Part shown: positions 25,531-35,820 of the stretch, piece by piece
Position numbering within the stretch: the stretch's first letter is position 1
How the letters are laid out: every line of letters starts with the position of its first letter
Assembly: GCF_021325795.1 (NCBI RefSeq)
Contig: NZ_JAHPZX010000003.1
Span: forward strand, 558,001 to 622,000
From: Bordetella sp. LUAb4
GTDB lineage: Bacteria; Pseudomonadota; Gammaproteobacteria; Burkholderiales; Burkholderiaceae_B
Direction of reading: 5' to 3'
Length of the DNA: 64,000 nt
The notes under the pieces: generated by a model
Seen by the model: the letters and a program-made list of their open reading frames with translations, nothing else
The model's database searches: none
Told to the model about the DNA's origin: nothing
Position numbers and translations under genes: made by a program

Positions 25531-26109
25531 TCAACCCGGCGGCAAGGACCTGCGCAGGAAGCCGCACGTGGCGCCGAAGCGCTGCCAGTCGAAGGCGGGG
25601 CCGGGGTCGGTCTTGCGGCCCGGCGCGATATGTTCGTGGCCCCAGGCATGGGTCAACGGGTAGCGCGCCTTGAGCGCCACCGTCAGCCGCCCCAGCATCG
25701 CGTATTGTTCATCGGTATAGGGCAGCACGTCCGTGCCTTCCAGTTCTACACCCAGGGAAAAATCGTTGCATCCTTCACGGTCATGCAGACGCGACACGCC
25801 GGCATGCCAGGCGCGCTTGTCGGTGGCAACGAACTGCTGGACGGCGCCATCACGCCGGACGAAGAAATGCGCGGCGACGCGTAGGCCCCGCAGGTTCTCG
25901 AACCAGGCGTGCGCCGCGTAATCCAGGCGGTTGCAGAACAGGTCCTCGACGTGCGGGCCGCCGAGTTCGCCGGGCGGCAGGCTGATATTGTGTATGACCA
26001 GCAGGCTGACCGCCGTGCCGCGCGGCCGCTCATTGAAATTGGGCGAGGGGGTCAACGAAACGCCGCGTCCGGGCTTGAGCCAGCCGTGTCGGTCCAATTG
26101 CAAAGACAT
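25531..26109 (-). CDS. ampD: 1,6-anhydro-N-acetylmuramyl-L-alanine amidase AmpD
   Basis: The start at 26109 gives 192 residues, typical for AmpD. Conserved blocks are VIHNISLPPGE (zinc-ligand His), FVRRDGAVQQFVATDKRAWH, CNDFSLGVELEGTD and THAWGHEHIAPGRKTDPGP with the remaining zinc ligands His and Asp. It is a cytoplasmic zinc amidase that cleaves the stem peptide from anhydro-muropeptides in cell-wall recycling, and its loss derepresses AmpC in species that have AmpR. The gene is followed upstream on the same strand by the PP0621-like and CcsA-like genes, a layout common in betaproteobacteria. Confidence 0.95.
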   Translation of the reverse strand: MSLQLDRHGWLKPGRGVSLTPSPNFNERPRGTAVSLLVIHNISLPPGELGGPHVEDLFCNRLDYAAHAWFENLRGLRVAAHFFVRRDGAVQQFVATDKRAWHAGVSRLHDREGCNDFSLGVELEGTDVLPYTDEQYAMLGRLTVALKARYPLTHAWGHEHIAPGRKTDPGPAFDWQRFGATCGFLRRSLPPG

Positions 26110-26154
26110 GCGATCTCCCATGATTGGTCTGCCGCCATCCCGCGCAAGAATGGC

Positions 26155-26493
26155 TCAATGCGAGCGCGCCACGCCGAGTCGGGCATGTTCCTGCCCGCAA
26201 TACGTTTCCCCGGCGTTGAGCACCGCTTCCGAACGCGGCAAATGGATGCCGCAATGCGCACAACGCACCATCTGCTCGGCCTGTTGCACGGCGGCCGGGC
26301 GGGCGGGGCGGCTGCTCTGCGCGCCGGCCTTGGCCCCAGTGCCTGCATTGCCCGCATTGCCGCGGCCGCCCTGTTGTTGCCTTGCCTGTTCACGCGCCTG
26401 TTGCTGCGCCGCGCGCGCGCCGGCACGCGCGGCGATGCGCGCAACCGTCAGGATAACCAGTCCGATGACGAACCAGAAAATCAGCTTACCCAC
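26155..26493 (-). CDS. PP0621-family small membrane protein
   Basis: This 112-residue protein has one N-terminal membrane segment (MGKLIFWFVIGLVILTVARI), a Gln/Ala/Arg/Gly-rich linker and a C-terminal metal-binding-like part (MVRCAHCGIHLPRSEAV, then YCGQEHARLG). The CxxC...C pattern suggests a small zinc ribbon. Proteins of this shape are conserved beside ampD and the CcsA-like gene in pseudomonads and betaproteobacteria. Function is unknown. Its start is one base from the end of the CcsA-like gene, so they are one transcription unit. Confidence 0.85.
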   Translation of the reverse strand: MGKLIFWFVIGLVILTVARIAARAGARAAQQQAREQARQQQGGRGNAGNAGTGAKAGAQSSRPARPAAVQQAEQMVRCAHCGIHLPRSEAVLNAGETYCGQEHARLGVARSH

Positions 26494-26494
26494 T

Positions 26495-27337
26495 TCATCC
26501 TCGATGCAAAATCACTTCCAGTACGAACCGGCTGCCGGTGTAAGCCAGGATCAGCAGGGCAAAGCCGGCCAGGGTCCAGCGCAGTGCCACGCGGCCGCGC
26601 CAGCCCTTCAGATACCGGCCCAGCAGCAGCACCCCGAACGTCAACCAGGACAGCAGCGTGAAAACCGTTTTGTGATCGAAGGGTAGCGGTTTTCCGGTCA
26701 ATTCGTATGACGCGATGGCGCCGGTGCAGACGGTCAGGGTCAGCACGGTAAAGCCCACTGAAATCAGGCGGAACAAAAGATATTCCTGCATCAGCAGGGG
26801 CGGCTGCACGTCCAGGACGCGGCCGACGATGCTGGCCTGGCCCGCGGCACTGGGTGGGCGGTGCAGGTGGCGATCCAGCAAGGCCATCAAGCCGGCGTGC
26901 AGCGCCGCCACGGTCATCAGGCCGTAGGCGGCCAGGGCAATCATCAGATGGGTACGCAGCCAGGGGTTGTGCGCATGTGGCACTACCTGGCCCTGGGGGA
27001 ACAGCGCGGCCAGGGCGGTGGTCAGGGTGGCGGCGGGCAGCAGCAACAATTGCAGGCCGTCGATACGCACCAGCAGGCTTTCCAACCAGAAGATCACCAT
27101 GCCCAGCCAGACCGCCGCGGACAGCGCCAGGGCCCAGCCGACGAATAGCGATTCGCCCCCCAGAATGCTCTGATACAGGGCGATGCCCTGCAAAAGCAGG
27201 GCTCCCAACAGGCACAGGCGGTTGGTTCGGCCCGCCTGTTGGACGTCCTGGGTCCTGCTCAGCCGGCGCCACAGCGACCCGGCCAGCACCGCGTAAGCGA
27301 CGGCGGCGGCCGTGTGAAATACAATGCCTGTTGACAT
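26495..27337 (-). CDS. CcsA/YpjD-like inner-membrane cytochrome c assembly-type protein
   Basis: The start at 27337 gives 280 residues (an upstream ATG at 27409 would add 24 non-hydrophobic residues). The protein is almost entirely membrane helices: VFHTAAAVAYAVLAGSLWRR, LLGALLLQGIALYQSILGG, ALAAYGLMTVAALHAGLMAL and a helical segment SVGFTVLTLTVCTGAIASYE. The family (CytC_asm) includes haem-handling proteins. This short form is the one usually found just before ffh, as here (divergent). A direct cytochrome maturation role has not been shown for this subgroup. Confidence 0.88.
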   Translation of the reverse strand: MSTGIVFHTAAAVAYAVLAGSLWRRLSRTQDVQQAGRTNRLCLLGALLLQGIALYQSILGGESLFVGWALALSAAVWLGMVIFWLESLLVRIDGLQLLLLPAATLTTALAALFPQGQVVPHAHNPWLRTHLMIALAAYGLMTVAALHAGLMALLDRHLHRPPSAAGQASIVGRVLDVQPPLLMQEYLLFRLISVGFTVLTLTVCTGAIASYELTGKPLPFDHKTVFTLLSWLTFGVLLLGRYLKGWRGRVALRWTLAGFALLILAYTGSRFVLEVILHRG

Positions 27338-27444
27338 AGAACCCGTATCTTCGATGTGGCCTGGGCGCGACTGGCGCTCCATGGCGCGAAACCGCGCCGT
27401 TCTGGCCACGAGTTAGCCGACTAGTTTAAGCGGAAACGCATCTC

Positions 27445-28854
27445 ATGCTCGATAACCTTACCCAGCGCCTGTCGCGCGTCGTCAAGACGTTGCGCGGTGA
27501 AGCCCGGCTTACCGAGGCCAATACGCAGGAAATGCTGCGCGAAGTGCGCATGGCGCTTTTGGAGGCCGATGTTTCCCTGCCCGTGGTGCGCGACTTCGTC
27601 GCCCGCGTCAAGGAAAAGGCCCTGGGCGAAGAAGTCGCCACCAGCCTGAGTCCGGGGCAGGCCCTGGTAGGCCTGGTCCACAAGGAATTGACGGCTCTCA
27701 TGGGCGGCGACCTGGGGCCGGACGCGGGTGAGTTGTCCCTGGCGACCCAGCCGCCCGCCGTCATCCTGATGGCGGGTCTGCAGGGCGCCGGCAAGACCAC
27801 CACCACCGGCAAGCTGGCGCGCTGGCTGTCCGAGGGCAACCACATACAGAACGGCCGCAAGACCGGCAAGAAGAAAGTCCTGGTGGTCAGCGCCGACGTC
27901 TACCGTCCGGCCGCTATCGACCAGTTGAAAACCGTCGCGGCCCAGGTCGGCGTCGACTTCATGCCCTCCGATCCCAGCCAGAAGCCGGAAGAGATCGCGC
28001 GCAACGCCGTCGACCACGCCCGCCGTTTCCACTACGACGTGCTGATTCTGGATACGGCCGGCCGCCTGGGTATCGACGAGGCCATGATGCGCGAGATCCG
28101 CGCACTGTATGACCTGGTCAAGCCCATCGAAACTCTGTTCGTCGTCGATGCCATGCAGGGCCAGGATGCGGTCAACACCGCCAAGGCCTTCGCCGATGCA
28201 CTGCCGCTGACCGGGGTGGTGCTGACCAAGCTGGACGGCGATGCGCGCGGCGGCGCGGCCCTGTCCGTGCGTCACGTCACCGGCAAGCCGCTGAAATTCG
28301 TCGGCGTCTCGGAAAAGCTCGACGGCCTGGAAGCGTTTTATCCCGACCGCATGGCACAGCGCGTCCTGGGCATGGGCGACATCGTCTCCCTGGTCGAGCA
28401 GGCGCAGAAGAATATCGACATCGCCGAGGCGCAGAAGCTGGCGTCCAAGCTGAAGTCGGGCAACAAGTTCGACCTCAACGACTTCCGCGAGCAGCTAGGG
28501 CAGGTCAAGAAGCTGGGCGACATGGGTTCCTTGCTGGAAAAGCTGCCGGCCCAGTTTCAGCAAGCGGCGGGGCAATTGCAGAACGGCCAGGCCGACAAGC
28601 AATTGCGTCGCACCGAAGGCATCCTCAATGCCATGACCCCGACCGAACGCGCCAAGCCTGAATTGATCAAGGCCTCGCGCAAGCGTCGCATCGCCACGGG
28701 CGCCGGCGTGCCGGTGCAGGAGGTCAATCGCCTGCTGGCCCAGTTCGACCAGATGCAGGGAATGATGAAGCAGATGAAGAAGGGCGGCATGGCCAAGATG
28801 ATGCGGGCCATGGGCGGTCTGAAGGGGCTGGGCAAGCTCGGCGGGATGCGCTGA
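27445..28854 (+). CDS. ffh: signal recognition particle protein Ffh
   Basis: This 469-residue protein has the N domain, the G domain and the M domain in order. The P-loop is AGLQGAGKTTTTGKLARWL, with LVVSADVYRPAAIDQLK, LDTAGRLGIDE and TKLDGDARGGAALSV as the other GTPase motifs. The Met-rich M domain ends QMQGMMKQMKKGGMAKMMRA. It binds 4.5S RNA and signal sequences and delivers ribosomes to FtsY. It is divergent from the CcsA-like gene with about 107 bases between starts. Confidence 0.98.
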   Translation: MLDNLTQRLSRVVKTLRGEARLTEANTQEMLREVRMALLEADVSLPVVRDFVARVKEKALGEEVATSLSPGQALVGLVHKELTALMGGDLGPDAGELSLATQPPAVILMAGLQGAGKTTTTGKLARWLSEGNHIQNGRKTGKKKVLVVSADVYRPAAIDQLKTVAAQVGVDFMPSDPSQKPEEIARNAVDHARRFHYDVLILDTAGRLGIDEAMMREIRALYDLVKPIETLFVVDAMQGQDAVNTAKAFADALPLTGVVLTKLDGDARGGAALSVRHVTGKPLKFVGVSEKLDGLEAFYPDRMAQRVLGMGDIVSLVEQAQKNIDIAEAQKLASKLKSGNKFDLNDFREQLGQVKKLGDMGSLLEKLPAQFQQAAGQLQNGQADKQLRRTEGILNAMTPTERAKPELIKASRKRRIATGAGVPVQEVNRLLAQFDQMQGMMKQMKKGGMAKMMRAMGGLKGLGKLGGMR

Positions 28855-29198
28855 GTCTGGTTCTGCGATCCACCGTTCCAGCGGACGGCGCCTGCGGGCG
28901 CCGTTTGCGCTTGGGCGACCACAAAAAAAGAAGGCCAGGCTTGGAGGCCTGGCCGATCTGCCCAACACGGAAGGGGAAGATCCGTGCTGGAATTGCCTGT
29001 CGAAAATGCTGCGGAAGTCCGACAGGCATTGAGTGAGATTATCGGTAGTCGTCGCGAAAGGTGACGCAATGATGTGTAACGATGTGCGTAGTACTTATGC
29101 ACAATAGCTTGCTCTGCAATAAACACAGGCGCTGCGGCTTTGTCTTGTCCCCATTGCAAACCGGGATCCGATAGCCCGCGCTCTACCCGTAAACCGTT
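28855..29198. other. 344-base gap after ffh with two inverted repeats
   Basis: This gap holds the hairpin at 28927-28954 and a second perfect repeat, TGCCTGTCG at 28995-29003 and CGACAGGCA at 29015-29023 (loop of 11). The remainder has no gene or tRNA. A small RNA is possible but not supported beyond the dyad. Confidence 0.45.
28927..28954 (-). terminator. rho-independent terminator for the thiS/pip/trmB strand
   Basis: On the minus strand GGCCAGGC-CTCCAA-GCCTGGCC is followed directly by TTCTTTTTTTG, a textbook stem plus U-tract. The orientation fits termination of transcripts from the minus-strand genes to the right; on the plus strand there is no U-tract, so it is less suited to ffh. Confidence 0.75.
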
Positions 29199-29399
29199 CT
29201 AACCACCGCCGACCGCCACCACTATCTCCAATTTGTCATCTTGGTTGAGAGATGTAATTTCGTGCTGACTTTTCGGAACAATTTCGCCGTTTCGTTCAAC
29301 CGCGATGCGCTTGCCGGTGTAACCCAGCAGGTCAATGAGCTGAGTAACGGTTGCACCGGAAGGAATATCGCGAGGCTGGCCGTTGAGTTGGATGTTCAT
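29199..29399 (-). CDS. thiS: sulfur carrier protein ThiS
   Basis: This 66-residue protein has a ubiquitin-like beta-grasp sequence: MNIQLNGQPRDIPSGATVTQ, GKRIAVERNGEIVPKS, LEIVVAVGGG. The C-terminal Gly-Gly is adenylated and converted to a thiocarboxylate that donates sulfur for the thiazole ring of thiamine. No thiG or other thi gene is adjacent in the window; it is the first short gene downstream of pip on the same strand. Confidence 0.93.
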   Translation of the reverse strand: MNIQLNGQPRDIPSGATVTQLIDLLGYTGKRIAVERNGEIVPKSQHEITSLNQDDKLEIVVAVGGG

Positions 29400-29438
29400 G
29401 GTGAGGCAGAGGAATGTCGGTTGAGGCGCGGTGCCGGT

Positions 29439-30377
<939 letters not shown>

Positions 30378-31253
30378 TCAGGCGACTCGTTTGAAAATCA
30401 GATCCCAGACGCCGTGCCCCAGGCGCAGGCCGCGCGTCTCGAATTTGGTTTGCGGACGGTAGTCCGGGCGGGGGGCGTAATCCTTGGCCGTATTGGCGAG
30501 CATGGGTTCGGCGCTGAGGACTTCCAGCATTTGTTCGGCGTAGTTTTCCCAGTCCGTGGCGCAGTGCAGGTAACCGCCCGGGGCCAGGCGGCTGGCCAGC
30601 AGCTTGATGAAGGGCGGTTGGATCAGGCGGCGCTTGTGATGGCGTTTCTTGGGCCAGGGGTCGGGGAAATAGATATGCACGCCGGCAAGGGAGTCGGGCG
30701 CGATCATGTCGCGGACCACTTCGACGGCATCGTGCTGGATGATGCGGATATTCGGCACGCCGGAGGCTTCGATGCGCTTGAGCAGGGAACCTACGCCGGC
30801 GTTGAAGACTTCCACGCCAAGGAAATTGTCCTCGGGGCGGGAAAGCGCGATTTTCTCGGTGGTTTCGCCCATGCCGAAGCCGATTTCCAGGATCGTGGGG
30901 GCGGCGCGGTCAGCGAAGGCCTTCGGGACGTCCAGACGGCGGGGGGCGTAGGGAACGGACCACTGTTCCAGCAGCCGGTCCAGGGCGTCGCGCTGGCCTT
31001 GCGTGATGTGGCCACGGCGGTGGACGAAGCTGCGGATATGGGTTTGGTGCGCGGGGTCGCCCGCGGCGCCTGGCTGGGGGGCGCTGATTTGCGCATCAAA
31101 CGCGCCGGCGGCGCCCTGATCAGCTGCGGCACGGCCGGTATCGGCCGCACTGAGAGCGGCCGCTGCGCCGCTGGTCGCGGGCGGCTGGCTGTCGTTCGAG
31201 TCGTCGGCGGGCGGCTGATCCGCGGCGCCGGCAGAGGAGGAGTGCGTGTTCAT
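30378..31253 (-). CDS. trmB: tRNA (guanine-N7-)-methyltransferase TrmB
   Basis: This 291-residue protein contains the TrmB core: [20 protein letters not shown] for SAM binding, [39 protein letters not shown] with the signature [12 protein letters not shown], and [14 protein letters not shown] near the C-terminus. It makes m7G46 in tRNA. The first 65 or so residues are an Ala/Ser/Gln-rich, low-complexity extension absent from most TrmB proteins; the true start could be further in. Confidence 0.95.
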   Translation of the reverse strand: MNTHSSSAGAADQPPADDSNDSQPPATSGAAAALSAADTGRAAADQGAAGAFDAQISAPQPGAAGDPAHQTHIRSFVHRRGHITQGQRDALDRLLEQWSVPYAPRRLDVPKAFADRAAPTILEIGFGMGETTEKIALSRPEDNFLGVEVFNAGVGSLLKRIEASGVPNIRIIQHDAVEVVRDMIAPDSLAGVHIYFPDPWPKKRHHKRRLIQPPFIKLLASRLAPGGYLHCATDWENYAEQMLEVLSAEPMLANTAKDYAPRPDYRPQTKFETRGLRLGHGVWDLIFKRVA

Positions 31254-31327
31254 AGGGCGCCATTGTAGTAGGGCGGCGCCAGGGTGCGGGATTGTGGAGG
31301 ATGAAGTTACAGGGCGCCCGCGTCTTC

Positions 31328-31352
31328 ACCCCGGGAGACCTAACCCCGGGGT
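31328..31352. other. GC-rich inverted repeat
   Basis: ACCCCGGG and CCCGGGGT form an 8-base stem around a 9-base loop in the gap between the trmB start and the aminotransferase stop. There is no U-tract, so it may be a rho-dependent pause or chance; it could end the minus-strand aminotransferase transcript. Confidence 0.4.
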
Positions 31353-31378
31353 AAAGCAGAGGCTACCAGGTGTCTTCC

Positions 31379-32605
31379 TCAGCCCGCGCGGTTACGTTCG
31401 ATGATTTGGATCGTGCGTCTGATGGCGTCTGCCGCGGCCGCGTGGTTCTGGGAAAAGTTCAGGCGGATACTGTCCGTTGCGTCCTTGCTGAACTCCGTGC
31501 CCGGGGTAACCGTGACGCCGGCCTGCAGGCGTAGCGCCCGTGTGAATTGCGTCAGGTCGATGCGCAGCTTGGGAAGGCGCGGGAAGATGTAGCTGCCCGC
31601 TTCGGGGGCGCGCACCTCAAGGCCAGGTACGTCCCTGAGCAGGCTCAGCAGGTCGTCCCGAATGGCTTGATGCTTGCGAATCCGGTCGGCCATCCAACCC
31701 GCGGGTTCGTTGAACCAGGTATTGAGCACTGCTTGGCAATAGCCCGGGGCGCGCAGCGACACGATGGCCTGCAGTTTTTCCATGCGGTCCAGGAGGTGCT
31801 CGGCGCCGAATGCGACACCCAGTCGAAAGCCGCTCAGTGACTCCGTTTTCGACGGTCCCATGATCGTCACGACCTGCTTCGGGTCGATCCCCGCGGCCCG
31901 CAGATGGGTGTAGTCGCGCCCGGGATACAGCAGCCTCGAATAGAGCTGGTCGACGATGACGGTGATGCCATAGCGGTTCGCCAGGCTGGCGATCGCGTCG
32001 ATTTCCTGCTTCGAATAGATGACGCCGGCGGGGTTGTTGGGGTTCGAGAAGAGGAACGTCTTGATGCCTTGCTTGAACGCGGCTTCCAGCTTGTCGAGGT
32101 CGATACCCGCCTTGTCCTGCGATTGCAGATGGTTCATCGGGATGGGAACGACTTCCGCGCCGATGAATTCAACCAGCTTGCGGTTGGCGAAGTAGTCGGG
32201 TGTCACAATGGCCACCTTGTCGCCGGGGACGACGGTGGCGCCGATTGCCAGGAACAAGGCCCCTTGGGTGCCGGGTGTGATGATGAGTTGATTCTCGGCG
32301 GAGACCGGGGCGCCGGTGAATCCGGCCAGGTGCTTCGCTACGCGCTCGCGGATCGCGGCTTGTCCGCGATATTCCGTATAGGCCTGGGCGCCGCCCTGTT
32401 CGAAGCCGTCCACGAACGCATCGAGGGAACCTGGGGTAGGGGCGAAGGCCGATTCGTTGACGTCGCCATGGGAAAAGTCGACGGGCGTACCAGGGATGAC
32501 ATCGCCGGTGCCCGCGGCATCCTGGCCGTCGGCGCGTTGGCGGATCTCCTGGCCAGGGGCGTTATCGGTGCCGAGTTTCTTGAATTTTTCTTCGATGGTC
32601 GTCAT
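31379..32605 (-). CDS. PLP-dependent aminotransferase, class I/II
   Basis: This 408-residue protein has the fold-type-I sequence blocks: LIITPGTQGALFLAIGATVV, FLFSNPNNPAGVIYSKQEID, ITVIVDQLYSRLLYP and the Schiff-base region TIMGPSKTESLSGFRLGVAF with the PLP lysine in PSKTES. It transfers an amino group between an amino acid and a keto acid, but the substrate cannot be named. It is divergent from a LysR gene at 32781, which likely regulates it. Confidence 0.92.
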   Translation of the reverse strand: MTTIEEKFKKLGTDNAPGQEIRQRADGQDAAGTGDVIPGTPVDFSHGDVNESAFAPTPGSLDAFVDGFEQGGAQAYTEYRGQAAIRERVAKHLAGFTGAPVSAENQLIITPGTQGALFLAIGATVVPGDKVAIVTPDYFANRKLVEFIGAEVVPIPMNHLQSQDKAGIDLDKLEAAFKQGIKTFLFSNPNNPAGVIYSKQEIDAIASLANRYGITVIVDQLYSRLLYPGRDYTHLRAAGIDPKQVVTIMGPSKTESLSGFRLGVAFGAEHLLDRMEKLQAIVSLRAPGYCQAVLNTWFNEPAGWMADRIRKHQAIRDDLLSLLRDVPGLEVRAPEAGSYIFPRLPKLRIDLTQFTRALRLQAGVTVTPGTEFSKDATDSIRLNFSQNHAAAADAIRRTIQIIERNRAG

Positions 32606-32780
32606 GGCTGTCTCTCGAATTGGTTGGGCCGGGCGTGCCGCTCTTCATTTCCATGCTTGACCGGGGCAAGCATGGCCAGGGGCTTCGACTGCAATACTAG
32701 CGCCGAAGCAATCAATAAAAACCGTGATAATTGCGGCTTCAGAACAATCATTTTGCGTGGATTGGAAGCGCTCGGCCGAT

Positions 32781-33665
32781 ATGGATACTGAATTCCTGGA
32801 GAGTCTCTTGATGGTGATCGACCACGGCTCCGTGGCGGAGGCCGCGCGCAGGCTGGGCATTTCCCCCACGGCGGTTGCGCAACGTATCGGCGTGCTCGAG
32901 GAGCAGGTGGGGACGCGCCTGGTCGCGCGGGTGGGCCGCACGGTCAAGCCCACCGTGGCCGGTGCCGCCGTCGTGGAGCGCGCGCGCGATATCGTCAGGG
33001 ACGTGGAGGACCTGCGGGCTGTCGCCAGTGCGGGGCGGGTGGAGGGCGAGTTCAAGTTGGGCGCGACATCGTCGGCGATCATCGGACTGCTGCCTCCCGT
33101 GCTGAAGCGGTTGGCGAGCAAGCATCCTGGGCTGGAGCTGCACGTCACGCCCGGTGCGTCGACGGCGCTCTATGAGAAATTGCTGGCTAACGAGATAGAC
33201 GCGGCCCTGCTGGTCGAGCCGCCTTTTCCACTGGGCAAGGCGTATTCGTGGTCGACTGTGCGGATCGATCCCTACGTTTTCCTGGCGGCGGCGACGCTCA
33301 AGGACACACCGCCGCGTGAGCTCGTGCGCGGCCAGCCTTTCATCCGTTATGACCGCAAGGTTTGGGGAGGACGGCTGGCCGATACCTGGTTGCGTTCCCA
33401 CCGTTACCGCCCGACGGAGCGTTTCGAGCTGGACGCACTCGATGCGATCGCGGTGTTGGTCGACCAGGGGCTGGGCGTGTCATTGGTGCCCGACTGGCAC
33501 GGCCCCTGGCCGGAGGGAATACGGCTGGCGAAGATTCCGGTTCCGGTTGATCCGATCTACCGGAAAACGGGATTCCTGTGGCCGCGCAACAGCTTGCACT
33601 TGAGGCAGATCGAGACCTTGGTGGCCGAGGCACTTGGCGCGTTTCGGGTGTCAACGTTGGATTGA
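32781..33665 (+). CDS. LysR-family transcriptional regulator
   Basis: ATG 32781 gives 294 residues. The wHTH is FLESLLMVIDHGSVAEAARR then LGISPTAVAQRIGVLEEQVG, followed by TRLVARVGRTVKPTVAG. The effector domain includes KHPGLELHVTPGASTALYEK and ALLVEPPFPLGK. It is divergently arranged with the aminotransferase, about 175 bases between starts, the usual LysR layout for control of the neighbour. Confidence 0.92.
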   Translation: MDTEFLESLLMVIDHGSVAEAARRLGISPTAVAQRIGVLEEQVGTRLVARVGRTVKPTVAGAAVVERARDIVRDVEDLRAVASAGRVEGEFKLGATSSAIIGLLPPVLKRLASKHPGLELHVTPGASTALYEKLLANEIDAALLVEPPFPLGKAYSWSTVRIDPYVFLAAATLKDTPPRELVRGQPFIRYDRKVWGGRLADTWLRSHRYRPTERFELDALDAIAVLVDQGLGVSLVPDWHGPWPEGIRLAKIPVPVDPIYRKTGFLWPRNSLHLRQIETLVAEALGAFRVSTLD

Positions 33666-33869
33666 GGTGGATCGCGGTACAGGCGGTGGTTCTTGTGCGG
33701 CCCGATGAGTCAAACGCTATCTACCCGAGGCAATCCATCGTTCGCGGAAACGGGCGGATATGAATATGAGAAACGGTGCTTTGCGGCCCCTTACACCGCG
33801 CTGATATGTTCTCCGCTTCCGCCCATGCTCATCCCTGAGTGGGGCTACGAAGTGTAGGAAGCATTAGCT

Positions 33870-35561
33870 GTGTCAGTGTCGAATAGAACGTCGTCTGCAA
33901 GAGCCGGTTCCAGCCGCCGGGATTTCCTTATCAACACCTCACGTCTTGGCGCTGCCGGCGCGGTATTCAGTATGCTCGGGGCATGCGCTGCCGCCGGCGG
34001 CGGCAGCAAGGAACCCGTGGTCGAGACTACGCAAGGCCGCATACGCGGTGTTCGTTCGGGCGGTGCTTACGCGTTCAAGGGCGTGCCTTATGCCGAGAGT
34101 ACGGCGGGCGCCAACCGCTTCCGTCCGCCGGTGGCGCGCCGCCCTTGGGCTGGCGAGTTGGACGCGACGCGCGGCGGGGCGTCCGCTCCGCAGGTCAAGG
34201 CCGGAGCGCCGATCGAATTCGCTTGGTATTGGTCGGACATCGCGCAAAGCGAGGACTGCCTTTCCTTGAATGTGTTCACACCGGCATTGCGCGACAACAA
34301 GCGCCGGCCCATTCTCGTGTGGTTGCATGGCGGCGCGTTCGCCGCGGGCGCGGGAACGTCGCCGGGTTTTGACGGGAGTTATCTCGCTGCTCGCCAGGAT
34401 GTGGTGGTGGTGTCGATCAATCATCGTCTCAACGTGTTGGGCTCGTTGTTTACCGGCGAGCATGCGGATCAGTTGTCGCCCGAATCCGGCAACGTGGGGA
34501 CGCTGGATCAATTGGCCGCCTTGAAATGGATCAAGGCGAATGCGGAAGCCTTCGGCGGCGACCCCGATAACATCACCATCTTCGGTCAATCCGGCGGCGC
34601 GGCCAAGGTGACGGCTTTGCTGGGGTTGCCGGCTGCCCGCGGCTACATTCAACGTGCCGTCGTTCAAAGCGGATCGGGCGCGTGGCGGCTTGCGACGTCC
34701 GAAAATGCGGCGCGGGCCGCGCATGCGTTGCTGGCGGAGTTCGGACTCAGCGCGGCCAATGCCGGGCGCTTGCGCGATGTTCCGGTTGAACAATTGATTG
34801 CCGCGTTCGGCAAGGTGACGGCGGCGCGCGGCGGGGTAAGCGAGTTTCGGCCCACCTTGGACGGGGTGGTCTATACGCAGGACCCGTTCGATCCGGTGGC
34901 CTCGCCGCTCGCGGCGGACATCCCCGTCCTGATCGGCAATGCAGCGCAGGAGGCCACCTTCTTCCTGGCGTCCGATCCGCGCAATTTCACGTTGTCGGCC
35001 CAGCAAGTCCGTGCGCGCGTGCAGCGTTTCATCCGCCTGAGCGATGCCGATACAAAGCGGCTTATCGACGCCTATCGCGGTCAGTTGGGCAATGCCACCC
35101 CCAGCGAGATCCTCATCGCGATCGCGACTGACTACAACTACCGTCTGCCGACGCTGGCTGTTGCTGACCGTAAGGCCGCGCAGAATGCCGCGCCGGTCTA
35201 TGCCTATCAATTCGAGTGGAAGTCGCCCGCGCGGGATGGTGTGCTGGCATCGCCGCACACGGGCGAAGTGCCTTTCATTTTCGGCACGCTGGACGCCGCG
35301 CGCCCCTTGATCTTGCAGAGCCCGGACCAGGTCCGCGTGCGTGAGCACCTGGGCGGGATCTGGGCGGATTTCGCGCGCACGGGCAAACCTGGCGACGCGG
35401 TGGCTGACTGGAAGCCTTACTCGGCCACTGCCGGACGCACGACGGCCATCCTGGGCAAGGATTGGAAGACTGTCGCTGACCCCGCCGGGCATGCCCGCCA
35501 GGCATTCGCGGGACTGCCGCTGTACGAATACAGCTATCCGGTGTCATTTGTGCGGGATTAG
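33870..35561 (+). CDS. type-B carboxylesterase with Tat signal
   Basis: This 563-residue protein starts at GTG 33870. An N-terminal twin-arginine motif SSRRDFLINTSRLGAAGAVF leads to LGACAAAGGG, so it may be a Tat-exported lipoprotein with Cys near residue 40. The mature part is a COesterase: GVPYAESTAGANRFRPP, LVWLHGGAFAAGAGTSPGF (oxyanion hole), nucleophile elbow ITIFGQSGGAAKVTALLGLP, and SPHTGEVPFIFGTLD with the catalytic His nearby. It hydrolyses carboxylic or carbamate esters, likely in the periplasm or at the membrane. No linked genes suggest a substrate. Confidence 0.92.
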   Translation: MSVSNRTSSARAGSSRRDFLINTSRLGAAGAVFSMLGACAAAGGGSKEPVVETTQGRIRGVRSGGAYAFKGVPYAESTAGANRFRPPVARRPWAGELDATRGGASAPQVKAGAPIEFAWYWSDIAQSEDCLSLNVFTPALRDNKRRPILVWLHGGAFAAGAGTSPGFDGSYLAARQDVVVVSINHRLNVLGSLFTGEHADQLSPESGNVGTLDQLAALKWIKANAEAFGGDPDNITIFGQSGGAAKVTALLGLPAARGYIQRAVVQSGSGAWRLATSENAARAAHALLAEFGLSAANAGRLRDVPVEQLIAAFGKVTAARGGVSEFRPTLDGVVYTQDPFDPVASPLAADIPVLIGNAAQEATFFLASDPRNFTLSAQQVRARVQRFIRLSDADTKRLIDAYRGQLGNATPSEILIAIATDYNYRLPTLAVADRKAAQNAAPVYAYQFEWKSPARDGVLASPHTGEVPFIFGTLDAARPLILQSPDQVRVREHLGGIWADFARTGKPGDAVADWKPYSATAGRTTAILGKDWKTVADPAGHARQAFAGLPLYEYSYPVSFVRD

Positions 35562-35649
35562 GGGGAGCAGGGTGGCGGCAGGGCGCGGGCCGGACGAGGT
35601 ATAATCCTGCTTCCTGTCGGCGGCTGTACGGTCCCGGCACGGCATCCGA

Positions 35650-35723
35650 GCGGGTGTAGTTCAATGGTAGAACGGCAGCTTCCCAAGCTTCATACGAGGG
35701 TTCGATTCCCTTCACCCGCTCCA
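35650..35723 (+). tRNA. tRNA-Gly (anticodon CCC)
   Basis: GCGGGTG at the 5' end pairs with CACCCGC before TCCA at the 3' end. The D-arm is GTAGTTCAATGGTAGAAC, the anticodon loop is TTCCCAA (anticodon CCC), and the T-arm is GAGGGTTCGATTCCCTTC. It is 74 bases including CCA. It stands at the left border of the accessory segment that follows, and tRNA 3' ends are common insertion sites for islands. Confidence 0.95.
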
Positions 35724-35820
35724 AAGATCCAATGTTCATGCGCCTTTTGAGTGCCGTTCTAGCTCGTACCCAACTAAAAGCCCAATACGGGATTTTGAAG
35801 AGTGGCGGTCTGAGGTCTGA

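Noticed and set aside
33939-35492. 517-codon minus-strand open frame
   Set aside because: It is antisense to the carboxylesterase and has shadow composition.
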